Part shown: piece after piece, positions 21,862-33,149 of the stretch | Layout: each line of letters opens with the position of its first letter | Position numbering within the stretch: the stretch's first letter is position 1 | Source of the DNA: Mallotus nudiflorus | Taxonomy: Eukaryota > Streptophyta > Magnoliopsida > Malpighiales > Euphorbiaceae | DNA: 64,000 nt | Assembly: GCA_947683625.1 (NCBI GenBank) | Contig: CANTUR010000114.1 | Span: 1,674,001 to 1,738,000, forward strand | Reading direction: 5' to 3' | Program-made: the position numbers and the translations under genes | Notes under the pieces: generated by a model | The model's database searches: none | What the model was told of the DNA's origin: nothing | Seen by the model: only the letters and a program-made list of their open reading frames with translations

Positions 21862-22770
21862 ATGGCTACTCCTGATAATCAGCTTATTTTACCTGCATCA
21901 GTTGCCACTAATGCTACTACCCACCATAGCTTTGCTATTAAACTTACAATAGAGATTTTTTTGGCATGGAAAACCTAATTTTTACCATTATTAAACTATC
22001 ATTCTATGACTGCTCTTATCGATGGTTCTTCACCAGCCCCGCCTTCTATGATTCCATCCACTTCGGATCCTACCTAATAAGTCCCTAACTTGGTATTCAC
22101 CATGTGGTTTCAAAAGGACAAACTCTTACTATCTTGGTTGCTCGCATCCTTTACCGAGGAGGTCTTTCCATACATTATTGGTCTCACTTCTTCATGTACT
22201 ATTTGGCAAGCTCTTGCGAATGCTTTTAGGTATATTTCCTAAAACTGCCAACTCCAATTGCACATTTAACTCCAAGAACTTAAGAAAAATGATCAATCAA
22301 TCTCTTCTTATCTTCACAAAGCCAAAAGCTTGGCTGATGAACTTGCAACAGCAGGTAGAGCTATTTCCTAAGTAGAGTTTAATTCAATTATATATCGCAA
22401 TATCGGTGCAGAATATCATCCTTTGATTTTGGCTCTCACCATGCGGCCTAAACCAGTTAGTTTTTAAGAACTCTATAGCCATCTATTGGTTCATGAGATT
22501 TTATTATATAGTTTTAATGAACTCCCACAAGCGAATGTTGCCTATCATCCTTCATTTGCTAGCACTTATTCCTCTTGGGTCAGACCTTCTTATCGGCAAC
22601 CTCGGTTCCCTCCTCCATCGAGTCCTCGTTAGTCTCTTATTGCATGTTAGATTTGCAGGTTCACCAATCATACTGTAGATTGTTGCAAGCATCGTTATGA
22701 TAACAGGCGCTCTTTTAAGTCAAATCCACAAGCAAACTTGGCTTGGAATAACTCTACTGGTGTTTAATAA
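21862..22770 (+). pseudogene. Copia gag remnant
   Basis: Begins at ATG 21862 (ATPDNQLILPASVATNAT) and continues to a LAWKT-like then LIDGSSPAPPSM segment, the usual copia gag opening ('W...L....GLLGFLDGS..PP'). Stops interrupt it at several places, the first after WKT. A zinc-knuckle-like remnant (FTNHTVDCCKHRYD) lies near 22660-22700. Confidence 0.75.
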
Positions 22771-22829
22771 CATCCTCTATTTGCTTATCCAATGTCATTC
22801 CAACAAGCTTCTACTCCTTCACCAACAAT

Positions 22830-23210
22830 TACTTGGACCCCCAACACAGGTGCTAGCCACCATATGACGCCACATGCCCATGCAATCAACAATATGATGC
22901 CTTATGCAGGTATGGACCAAATCAAAGTAGGTAATGGCCAAGGCTTGAACATTATGGCTTCAGGTAATGCATTATACCCATCCCTCTATTCTTTCAATTT
23001 ATAGTTTACATATCCCTGCCCTTACCAAGTCTCTTTTATTTGTTAATAAATTTACTTATGATAACTCTTATTTTTTTGAATTTTGGCCAAATTATTTTCT
23101 TGTTAAGGATCAGATGACCAAGGCAATCCTATTACAAGGACCAAGTGATGATGGCTTATACCGTATTCCTCCATTTGCTACTAAGCCACCACTTATAAAA
23201 AATCATGGCT
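22830..23210 (+). pseudogene. Copia protease and pre-integrase remnant
   Basis: The protease motif reads TPNTGASHHMTPHA (aspartate of DTGA changed to Asn), followed by VGNGQGLNIMASG. The pre-integrase piece FVKDQMTKAILLQGPSDDGLY-type sequence follows at 23085-23160, after which the frame ends. Confidence 0.75.
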
Positions 23211-23220
23211 CCCTAATTCC

Positions 23221-23850
23221 TTAAGCCAAAGACGACCGCCACTTTGTAGGAGCTTTACAATACATCACTATTACTAGTCCGGATATAGCTTTTAGTGTAA
23301 ACAAGTTATGTCAGTTTATGAATGCTCGTAGCCAAGCACATTGGATAGCATTAAAATGTCTCTTATAATTTCTTTAAGGTACAAAGTCTAAAGGCTTATT
23401 CTTCTCTCAACACTCTACCCTTCATCTTTCTTGTTACACTGATAGTGATTAGGGTGGTAAAATGAATGATCACCAGTCCATTAATGGCTATGGTATTTTT
23501 CTTGGTACCTCTTTAATCTCTTGGATAGCAAAGAAGCAGCCCACTATTGCCACGTCTTCCAGAGAAAGTGAGTATAAAGCAATTGCCCATGCAACATCTA
23601 AGCATATTTGGTTACGGTCTCTCTTGAGTGAACTTGGCTTTCCTTGTTCAACAACGATCCTTCACTATGGTAATATAAGTGCCATTTATTTAACTTCTAA
23701 TCCTATCTTTTATGCCCGTACAAAGCATATTGAGTTAGATTTTCATTTTGTCTGATAACAAGTTGCAAATGGTTTTATTGAGGTTCAGTTACTTCCCACA
23801 CGTCATCAGGTTGCCGACATATTTACCAAACCCTTGTCCATCACACGTTT
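23221..23850 (+). pseudogene. Copia RNase H remnant
   Basis: Reads FVGALQYITITSPDIAFSVN, then CYTDSD, ISWIAKKQPTIATSSRESEY, AHATSKHIWLRSLLSELGF and the final VADIFTKPLS segment, all typical of copia RNase H. It is open from 23462 to 23755 but broken before and after. It follows the protease piece directly, showing that the reverse-transcriptase block has been deleted. Confidence 0.82.
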
Positions 23851-23916
23851 TTAGCACTTGTGTGCTGCTCTTCCTCTTCGTGATGGTCCTAGACTTCCCA
23901 GGGGGGGGGGGGGAGG

Positions 23917-24075
23917 TGTTAGTTAATATTATATGTGTATTCTGTCTTATCTTCTTGTTGTTGTTGTTGTTGTCATAGTGTTATATTTTTTGGATACAAC
24001 TCTACCACTTTATATGTAATATATAATCACGGTAAAACTCATTCATTGAATATATGATATACAACAGTATTCACA
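23917..24075 (+). repeat. 3' LTR of the 21663-24075 element
   Basis: 159 bases, TGTTAGTTAA...ATTCACA, preceded by a G-rich polypurine tract and followed by TSD CTCCC. Confidence 0.92.
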
Positions 24076-25412
24076 CTCCCATCATTTGATAGCTAAGTAC
24101 ATTTTAACTATTTTGAAGTTTGAGTCGGATGAATTTTAATTTATAATACATAAAACTTTTTTTACACCTACTGATTAATGCATAGCATTTGAATTCGACA
24201 TTTAAATTAAAAGAAATTTTGAGCTCTTCATTATTATAAGTTTTTATTGAAGAATTGTTATTTCAATAAGTTTTTTTAAAATAATTAATTTAGTTCATAA
24301 GAGGACCTATTTACTTTTTTTATCCACTTAACAAAAATTTTTTCCTTTTTTTATGAATAAGAAATCTAATCTCCCCACTAAAAAAATTAATAATATTATT
24401 TGCTAACTCTTTTTACTTATAATTTTGACAAAATAAATGAAAAAAATGAAGAGAAACTTCCTTTTAAGAAGCAAATGTCTTCTATTTAGAACTATTCACC
24501 AATCCATATATTAACTGCACCTTGATGTTCCATACAGTCAATCCACTATGAAAGAAGATGTGCAACCCTATAAAATGGTTACTTTTGATTAACATATGGT
24601 CTCTAAGCATATCATACAGTTGCTTCCAATTATAAATTGAATGAATTAATTAAATTTTGTACATCCTAACCTTAATTAATTAAATTTCATTATTGTAAAT
24701 TATATAGTACAGTTGTAAAGGGCATTGTATTGCATTGTAATTTGTAATCCAATAATGTTAGTAGAAGGAAAGGGACTTTACATAATATTCTTCGTAAGCT
24801 ATAATGTCTTGATTAGGATGGTAGCAAATTATAATGAAAATTAGCTTATCTTTCTCTAGGATCCATTTAATTTGTAGCTTATAGCCTTCCCTTTTTATAA
24901 GAACAAGAACATGAACAATATTTTTTTTAAAAAGTAACACAAAAGAGTAGAATTTAAAGAAAGGCAGGTTGCGTTCTTTGCAGCTAAGTGATACCATGTT
25001 CATCTTAAAACCCACCTAAGCATTGTGATTGACTTACCAATATCTAGGAGTGGTAAGAAATTTACATTTCTTTAAATAAAATTTTGAATTCGAATATTAT
25101 ATATAGAAAAAAATAAGTACTGAACAAGCATTTATTAATGCAAGTGGCAAGAAGTTTAGATTTCCTTAAGTAAGATCTCGAATTCAAATTTTATGCACAA
25201 AGAACATAAATATTAGGAGAACTTTGCCTCCTTTGTGGGTCTACTTGACTTGACTCTAAATAGTCAAAATTCTTATGACTACCGGATACTGAAGACATCA
25301 AATGCAAACAAAAAAAAAAGTACTAAAAGAGTTATATTCCCTTATGAGTCTACCAATTCAAACTCCAAGTTGATCGAAATTTCTGTAACTACAAGATATT
25401 ATATGAGTATCA

Positions 25413-25468
<56 letters not shown>

Positions 25469-25696
25469 GATAAATAAATAAATAAAAATAATAATCAAAC
25501 CACTATGGTTGACTTTATTTGTCGAACAGCCATGTGAAAGATTTCTTGGAGTTGAATATGAAGCTAAGTAAAAGAGTATTTATGCATAAAAATTAGCATT
25601 TGGATCGTGAACAGTCTTTTATGTACTGTGGCATTTTCACTCACAAATTAGCAAAAGCCTTCAAAAAAACAATCCAATATAATTCAATAGTTTTCA
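24076..25696. other. Intergenic DNA between copia element and root cap pseudogene
   Basis: No gene is supported. Around 24240-24380 a block (tttttttaaaataattaattt ... cctatttac) resembles one at 28780-28900, so it may be a decayed dispersed repeat. Two related phrases near 25055 and 25155 (aagaaatttacatttc / aagaagtttagatttc) look like another short repeat. Confidence 0.45.
25413..25465. repeat. (ATA)n microsatellite
   Basis: About 17 uninterrupted trinucleotide units, followed by (AAAT)-type repeats. Confidence 0.9.
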
Positions 25697-27938
25697 ATGG
25701 CTCAATTAGGAGAAAATCTTCTTGTGCCCTTAATTCTTCTCTTCATGGTGATTGCTATGGCAGAGGCATCCCCACCAAGCTATGCAAAATGTAAGATTAG
25801 GAAGTACAAGTTACAATATGGTCGGGAACTTGCTTGCCTAAGTTCTTGCCCCAGTAGTTGCACTGTTGAATGTGCTTCTTGCAAATCTATTTGCCGGGTT
25901 TAGTTCATTATTGGTATTATAACTTTGGGCCATGTTTTATTTTGGTACAAAGTTTTCAATTTTTTTCTTTTTGATCCCAAAAATTCTATTTTTATTTCAA
26001 GTTAAAATACCTCAAACTTGTCTGATCAAATTTAGCATACATGACAATCAGAATTAATATATTTTTAGTATATCCACCATGTAAGCATCCCATTAAGCAG
26101 CCTAATTATCTTGTGGGCTCCATAAAATAAATTTTATTTTATGAGGTCCACAAGCAAATTTTTTTTATGGAGCCAACAAAATAATTAAACTATTTAATAA
26201 GATGCTTACGAGGTTAATATACTAAAAATATGTTTATTCTAGTTGCCACGTATGTTAAATTTGATTAGATATATTCGAGATATTTCAACTTAAAATAAAA
26301 ACAGAATTTTTAGGACTAAAAAGGAAAAAATTAAAATTTTGGTACTAAAGTGAAATATGACCTAAAGTTATAGTACTAACGCAACAAACTCTTTATTTGC
26401 CTTGATGGCTTTGATCCTCTACGACTCTCTGTTGCATGTTCACTAAAAGAATTTGATGATAATCAATCCAATAATAGCAATGAAAATAACAACGATAATA
26501 ATAATATTGGTAACAATAATGGCAACAATAATGGCAATAATAATGGCAATAACAGTGACAACAACGACGATGGTGATGGCAAGAATGGCAACAGTAATGA
26601 CAACAATGGTAGCAACAATGGCAGTAATGGCAATGACAATGGTAATAACAATGGCAATAGTGAAAACAAATCACCTCTGCCACTAGAATATCATATGCCT
26701 CTATCATATCCACATCCTTCTCCATCTCTTCCTAGCAAATCAACTCCTGCAACACCTCCTCCTTCGCCAACAACTCTTACTCCAACACCCTCTTCATCCT
26801 TACCACCTTCACCAACACCTCCTCCTCTGCTAACACCTCCTACTTTAACACCCTCTTCATCATTACCACCACCTTCACTAACATCTCCTTTTTTGCCAAC
26901 ACGTTATACTCTAACACCCTCTTCACCTTCTCCTTCAACTCCTTCTACCTCATCGAAGATTGACAAATGCTAAAGCAGTTACTACCATGATTTCTATGAA
27001 AGTTTGCATGTTTGTCCCAGTTCTTACCTTAGCAAATGTATGGTTGACTGTGTTGCTTGTAAGCATGTCTGCAGGAAGTATCTCTAGAAAATGACACATA
27101 ATAATTAACAATTAAACAATCACTACCAACTTTTTTGATGAACTCTTACTATGTTATGATTGGCAAAGTGTGATCAACTAGGAGCAGTTTGCTAAAACCC
27201 TCGATTCATTGGCAGAGATGGCATTACCTTCTACTTCCATAGTAAGAAAGACCATGATTTTTGCCTAGTTTTAGACCCTAACCTCCATATTAATGCCCAT
27301 TTCATTAGCAAGAGGAATGAGAAGATGACAAGGGACTTCACTTTGGTCTAATCCATTGCTATACTCTTCGACAATCACCAAATCTTCCTCAATGCTTTTA
27401 AGACCTCGACACGGGATGATTCCGTGAACCGTCTAGCCCTCTACTTCGATGGGGAACCTGTGTCTCTCCTGGAAAATGAAGGCAGTAGATGGCAATCCAC
27501 AAATGTACCAGGCGTATCCATCACCAGAATAAGCAAAACTAATAATGTCGTAGTTGAAGTTGAAGGAAACTTCAAGATCACAACCAAGGTTGTGCCAATA
27601 ACTGAAGAAGATTCAAGAATTTACAACTATGGTGTCACCCAAGATGATTGCTTTGCTTATCTTGATCTTGGCTTTAAAGTTTACTCTTTAAGTGATGAAG
27701 TGAAAAGTGTATTGGGCCAAACCAATAGACCTGGATATGTGAGCCGGTGAATATTAGTGCAAAGATGCCTGTAATGGGTGGCAACAAAAAGTTCCAGACT
27801 TCAAGCCTTGTTGTTGCAGATTGTGCAGTAGCTAGATTCAACAATGGCAATAGCTTCAATGTCAAAGGTTACTTACAAGGTTCTGAGTTGTCGGACTTGA
27901 GTTGTGCCAATGGCATTGATGGACAAGGAGTAGTATGA
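25697..27938 (+). pseudogene. Root cap-domain (LEA-related) secreted protein, disrupted
   Basis: Starts at ATG 25697 with signal peptide LLVPLILLFMVIAMAEA and a seven-Cys module (ACLSSCPSSCTVECASCKSIC). A foldback MITE interrupts the frame after 25895. Removing it and one TSD copy joins the frame to 26402, giving an Asn/Gly-rich stretch (26446-26673) and a Pro-rich stretch (26674-26955). A second Cys module (VCPSSYLSKCMVDCVACKHVC) then leads into the root cap domain from 27169 (GAVC, NPRFIGRDGITFYFH, DDSVNRLALYFDGEPVSLLE, NNVVVEVEGNFKIT, DDCFAYLDLGF). Lesions are TAA at 26971, 27193 and 27349, and a one-base loss at 27745-27747 (CGGTG where Arg-Val needs CGGGTG). A likely 90-base intron (27078-27167) would need an AG acceptor where AA is found. 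Family proteins are exported, often from root tips. This copy is dead. Confidence 0.88.
25896..26393. mobile_element. Foldback MITE (Mutator-like or hAT-like) inside coding sequence
   Basis: 498 bases flanked by perfect 8-bp repeats TATTTGCC (25888-25895 and 26394-26401); the ninth base outward is C versus T. The element is a long imperfect palindrome: the left arm from about 25919 (ATAACTTTGGGCCATG) pairs with the right arm ending about 26371. Arms of more than 200 bases meet near 26150. A smaller palindrome (ctccataaaataaa / tttattttatgag) sits in the centre. It has no coding capacity. An 8-9 bp TSD points to Mutator or hAT transposases acting in trans. Its first bases supply the stop that ends the upstream reading frame at 25903. 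Confidence 0.85.
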
Positions 27939-29479
27939 AAGATATAGGCATATATGATATAAATTTAGTTGTTTAATATAGTAAAGTGATGCAAAAATAA
28001 AAGAACAACAATACATGTTGCATCGCAATCCGCAACAAATAACCTCCTAAGTCTCTATAAAATTACCAGTTAGGTCTTAATAATTTTTTTTAATTCTATT
28101 TTTACCCCAAATATAGGGGGTTCTATCTATTTGAGTAGGGATCATTTTAGTAATGACTCTTATGATTTCACAGTTAGATATCATGTGTTGCGACATCCAA
28201 CATTTGCTAAAATAAAAATATCGACCATTAGAGGTGCAAAAAGAAACTATGCCTCTAATGTCCAACATCTGCTACTTTTGAAAATTTATTAATGTAACAA
28301 ATAATTTATAAATTTAAAATTTTATTATATATGAATTTAATTTTTTAATATTAACATCTGAAATTTTTATTTAATTTTAACTTAATAAAATTTTTTAAAT
28401 TAAATATTTTCCAAAATAAAAAATAAATAAAATTAACATAGGTACGTTTATAAATTTTATAATATAAAAGATAAATTTAATATTTTGTAGATATATTTTC
28501 TATGAAAAATTTACAAGCGGATGACATTACGGGCTGTGACAAATGACCAAATGTTCTCCTTGTATTAATTTGTTCTAATATATTTTGGGCAAAAAAATAC
28601 AAATGTAATATTTTTTAAAAGATTTTGCCATGCTATTATGAATCGCTACATGTATTATTATTTTGTTGTTTTATTTGTACTGAAATTGTCACTAATTGAT
28701 GAATTTGTAATATCTTTTACAAAATTGAACAGTGAGAAAAAATTGGAAAACAAGCTCAAATATTTAAATTTTTTCGTGCCAATAAATTTTTTTAAATAAT
28801 CACTTTAGTTCATCAAAGAACCTATGTGCGTCTTTTATACATTTGCCAATTTTTTTTCCTTTTTCCTGTATATGAATTGTCACCTTTCCGTTAAAAATAA
28901 AATTAGTTATGAAGTAGCCGCAACAACGTAAGTTTTATTTAATTATTTTAAAATATAAATAAAGCAAGATAATTCAAACGTATTAATTAAATAGTTTTAA
29001 TAAAATAAAAATTATAAATTAATTTGAATAGTTTTTTAAAATTAGAATTATCCCTTTTTGTAAATTAATATATATTTTATTTAATTATTTTGAATTAAAA
29101 ATTAAAATAATTAAAATATATTAATGGAATAGTTTTAATCAAATGAGAATTATAAACTAATTAAGTAGATTTTAGAAAACGGAAACTCATCTCCTTTTAG
29201 TTTTAGTTTTCTATTTTATATAAAATTCGGTATGCTTGCACATTGTGTAAGTGAACTTAATTTTTTACAATTAATTATTATGAACTAATAAATATAAAAT
29301 TGTTATTTTGTTTGAAAAAATAACATGCTAATGATTTTTATGATAGAATGGAAAAACCATTGGAATAAATGTTTCGCATTGCTATATCCACATACGAAAT
29401 GGAAAATATTGTTAACCATTTGCATGATCAAATGCCTAATTTTAGACTTTGACAAATAATTTAGATTATAATCATTTCA
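27939..29479. other. AT-rich intergenic DNA
   Basis: No gene. A block at 28780-28900 echoes 24240-24380. Around 28200-28275 two short inverted phrases containing cctctaatg / cattagagg flank a short spacer. The rest is low-complexity AT. Confidence 0.45.
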
Positions 29480-29730
29480 TTTAAATGTGTAGGAAGTTGA
29501 TCAAGTATCAAGATTAATTGTTTGATGATTGAAGACAATGTAATACTTCTTGAAAGAGTATTAATATACATTCTAATAAAGTATTTCCACCTATGCAAGT
29601 CTCCAATCTTTGAGAAGCAATTATACACCATAAATATACAATTGTATACTCATGAGTTCCTCACGAGCCGACCTTATCCAGTGCTTTAGGAGCTCATTTG
29701 TGCCAAAACACTCAGTGCTCCTCACGAGCT

Positions 29731-29771
29731 GCCCTCACGATTGTGAGGAGTAGGCTTCATCTCGTGAGGGC
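29731..29771. other. Perfect 10-bp hairpin in the Sirevirus-like LTR
   Basis: GCCCTCACGA (29731-29740) and TCGTGAGGGC (29762-29771) form a perfect inverted repeat with a 21-base loop. Further ctcacgag/ctcgtgag words occur at about 29660-29730. It stands out as a GC-rich island in AT-rich DNA. Confidence 0.8.
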
Positions 29772-30518
29772 AATCCTAACAAAATTCGACAAATATTTTT
29801 GAATGCAATGGTTCTCAAATTGATGCTTATGAGCCAAGGTTTTCTCCTTATGATCGTGAGTGTCATTCTAGCAGAAATAAGTCCAAGATGATTCAAAAAT
29901 CAACAAGAGACGTTGGAGATCTAATCAATGCATCCAACAACCATAATCTAAGTTGTTTATCTATATAAACAACTCTTGGAGTTCAACTGAAAGTTAAAGA
30001 AACTTGTTTATTCATTATACTTTCTTAAGCATTCAATTAAGCTCTTAAAACTCTCTTCAAATTCATTTTATATTTATATAACTCTTGTTAGAATTGGTGA
30101 GTGTAAGAATAGCTTTTATTTTTTGGATTTGGAAAACAGGAAGTGAGATTCTATTTTAAAGGAATTGGTTTAAGTTTTAAGCCATTAAAACACTTAACAA
30201 TTTAGTTTTAATTCGATCCTTGAAAACACTTGTGAATTGGTTTTGAGTGAGCCTTTGAAAACTCAAGTTGTAAGGTTGAAAGAGTGAGCCTCAAACTCTT
30301 AAGTGATCTCAATCTTCTAAATAAGATTATAGGAATTGAAAATCCAAACTTGGGGATAAATTAAGTGCAGACGTAGAATTGTTGAGAATCCAAACTCTTT
30401 AAATTCTTATGTTTATCATTCTTCCTTCTCAATATTCTTTCAATTCTTATAAAGAATTCTTTTAATTTTTGCTTATTATTCATTTGCCCTATTTACCCCT
30501 CTTTAAGGCATTTTCATT

Positions 30519-30530
30519 TGGTATCAGAGC
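30519..30530 (+). other. Primer-binding site, initiator-Met tRNA type
   Basis: TGGTATCAGAGC, complementary to the 3' end of plant initiator methionine tRNA, placed two bases after the LTR end CA. Confidence 0.85.
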
Positions 30531-30567
30531 TTGAATTCTAGGAACTTAATTACTAGAATACAAGATC

Positions 30568-32530
30568 ATGACAAGTGAAATTCAAAACATCTCTTCTCTA
30601 AGACCATTCTTTAATGGAAGTGACTATCTACATTAAAAATTTAAAATGGAACTCTATCTTGATAGCGATCCTATTAAATTATAGGATCTCATTCTAAATG
30701 GTTGGGAACCTCCCAAAGCCAAAATTGATGATGTAGAAGTGGTTCTCAAAAGAAGTCAATGGAATTAAACTAAAAAAGATAAGAATGATAATAACCAGAG
30801 AGCTATGATCACACTACTCTCTTTTATGTTTAGAGAAGAAGGTGGTAAGGTAGAACATTGCAATCTATAAAAGAAGTATTGGAGACACTTAAAAATCATT
30901 ATGAAGGAAACATTTAAGTGAGAAGCAAGAAGGTTATGACAAACCACCTTAATACTCTTCTCACAACCCTCAAGAAGGTTGGGAAACATTTCACCAAGGA
31001 AGAAGTAAACAACAAGATTCTAAGAATCCTACTTAAGAAGGATTAGGAATCTTAGGTTACTTCAATTGAGGAAGCTCAAGACCTCTCTACTCTCTCCATC
31101 GATGTGCTTATTGGAAAGCTTATAACATATGAGCTTATAATCAAGCAAAAAAGGGAAGAATAACAAAAAAAGAAAAAGAAGAAGAGTATAGCACTAAAAG
31201 CTTCACAAGATGATAGTGAAGATGAAAGTCTTGAATATTCTAATGACAAAGATGGTGATGTTGCCATGCTTGCAAGAAACTTTAAGAAAAATTCTTAAGA
31301 AAGAAATATTTCTCAAGAATTAGAGACTCCAATAAGAAGCATGAAGGAGAAAGCAAGAAGAAAACCAAAGAGGTTACTTGCTATGAATGCAAAAAACCAG
31401 GACACATTAGAAGTGAGTGCTCTAAACTCAAATACAAGAATAAAAGAGCAAAGGATAAGAACAAGGCCTTCAAAGCTACTTGAGATGACTCCTTTGAATC
31501 TAAAAAGGAAGAGAAACAACAAGAAGTGACCAACCTTTGCTTCATGGCTCTTAAAGATGAAAAAGAGACATCATTTACTTTTAACTCCTCTTATAATGAG
31601 TTTTGTGCTTATGATGAATATGATGATGACGATGTTGAGAGTTCTATTATGAGCAAACTCTTTCTTAAGTGCAAAAGCCTACTTTCTAGAAAAAAACATT
31701 ATAAACATGAGTTAATTAGCTTAACTAAGGAATTTTAAAATTTAAGAAATGAATATTTTAGTCTTGTTAAATCAAATGATAAACTTGTTAGTGATTTTAA
31801 ATCTTCTAATTCCTTGGAAGAGCAACTTAAGAAAGTAAGTGATGAAAATCATAAACTTTCTAATGAGGTAGTAAAGTTAGAAAACTCCATATCCAAATTT
31901 CAAAGAGGATAACAGAGTTTAGATAATTTACTTGACTCTAAAAAATTTCATGAAAATACTCATGCAATTGGATATGCTAATGGAATGACCTCTTTATCAT
32001 CATCATCATCATCATCATCACATATTAAATTTGTTAAAGCATCATGCAATTCCATTCATTCTACCTCTAAATCGATTGAGTCTCAAGCTTTCAAAGCTAA
32101 TAAGTCTCATATGTTAAATAATAAAAGGAAGTCCCATAAGACTCAATCCTATATAACATAAAGGGGTATGTCTCATGCTAGAAAAACATAACCCAAACAT
32201 GCTTATATGTACACTAGACACAACACTCATAAGCATATTGCATAACATAATGCACCTAAACATGTTGCACAAACCTATCTAAATACACATTGCCATTTTC
32301 AATGCATGTCTTACATAATTACTTAAAATAATAGGAGACACACACCATTATAACATTAAAGGCATGTTTGATTTACTAAACAATCATATGCTCCTAGAAG
32401 AAATAAGTTTGCAAATGTTGTATGTTCATATTGCATGATTAAAGGACACACTAATAATGTGTACTTTTATAGAAGACTACATATGAATTTGCTTCCTTTG
32501 GATTATTTTGAAACTAACCAACTTAGACCG
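30568..32530 (+). pseudogene. Sirevirus-like gag remnant
   Basis: Opens at ATG 30568 (MTSEIQNISSLRPFFNGSDY). The CCHC zinc knuckle CYECKKPGHIRSEC lies intact at 31379-31420. After it comes an acidic then Lys/Leu-rich stretch (open 31526-31738, then LVSDFKSSNSLEEQLKKVSD near 31780-31840) that looks coiled-coil forming. An (TCA)n/poly-Ser run is at 31994-32020. Many TAA/TAG stops break it. A protease-like remnant (SKWYLDSICSRNI) follows at 32597-32640. Confidence 0.75.
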
Positions 32531-33149
32531 AGAAAGGTTTAAGTTAAAAAAAACACTTAAATTGTTTTGTGTATGTGTGTTTGAAATTCACAAGAGGAAA
32601 AAGCAAGTGGTATCTTGATAGTATATGTTCAAGGAACATAATGAGAGATACGGAGCAATTCAATATGCTTGATGCAAAGGATAAAGGACATGTCACATTT
32701 AGAGACAATGCTAAAGGAAAGATAATAGGCATTAGAGAAATTAGTAATCCTTAATCATTTAATTTATACATCATGTATTATTTGTTGATGGTCTTAAATA
32801 TAATTTTTTAGTATAAGTCAATTATGTGATATGGGAAATAACGTGACTTTTTATCCTAGAAATTGCTTTGTTAGTAGTCTTGATAAAGACAAAATAATTT
32901 TTAGTGGTAAAAGAATAGACAATATTTATATTATTGATTGAAATAAAATTGATAAAAAAGACATCAAATGCTTAATGTCTATTTCCCATGCCACATGAAC
33001 ATGACATAAAAGGTTAGGATATGCAAAGTTTGAGCTTTTAAATGATCTTTGTAAACATGAACTTGTGATTGATTTACTTAAGCTTGAATTCATTAAAGAT
33101 AAACCTTGTGATGCTTGCTAAAAGGAAAAATAATCTAAGTCTTCATTTA

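Larger units (their letters stand above)
21663..24075 (+). mobile_element. Internally deleted Ty1/copia element with short LTRs, TSD CTCCC
   Basis: LTRs of 154 bases (21663-21816) and 159 bases (23917-24075) begin TGTTAGT and end ATTCACA, with perfect TSDs CTCCC at 21658-21662 and 24076-24080. The primer-binding site (TATCAGAGC, 21820-21828, initiator-Met type) follows the left LTR. A purine tract with 13 consecutive G (23901-23913) precedes the right LTR. The element is only 2413 bases: gag, protease and the start of the pre-integrase segment are followed directly by RNase H, so integrase core and reverse transcriptase are missing. All frames carry stops. It could only have moved with proteins from another element, or the deletion came after insertion. 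Confidence 0.93.

Noticed and set aside
25697..25903. A complete 68-residue secreted Cys-rich peptide gene
   Set aside because: Its last two codons and stop come from the foldback MITE; the frame continues in phase on the other side of the element into the root cap gene.
26453..26725. Met/Thr/Ile-rich, His/Cys-rich and Leu-rich frames over the Asn-rich segment
   Set aside because: These are other-frame readings of the trinucleotide-like repeat; the frame that continues through the Pro-rich and Cys-rich parts reads Asn/Gly and is the real one.
30519..30530. tRNA-related gene
   Set aside because: The match to initiator-Met tRNA is only the 12-base primer-binding site next to an LTR; no cloverleaf surrounds it. 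The same holds at 21820, 36994 and 61931.
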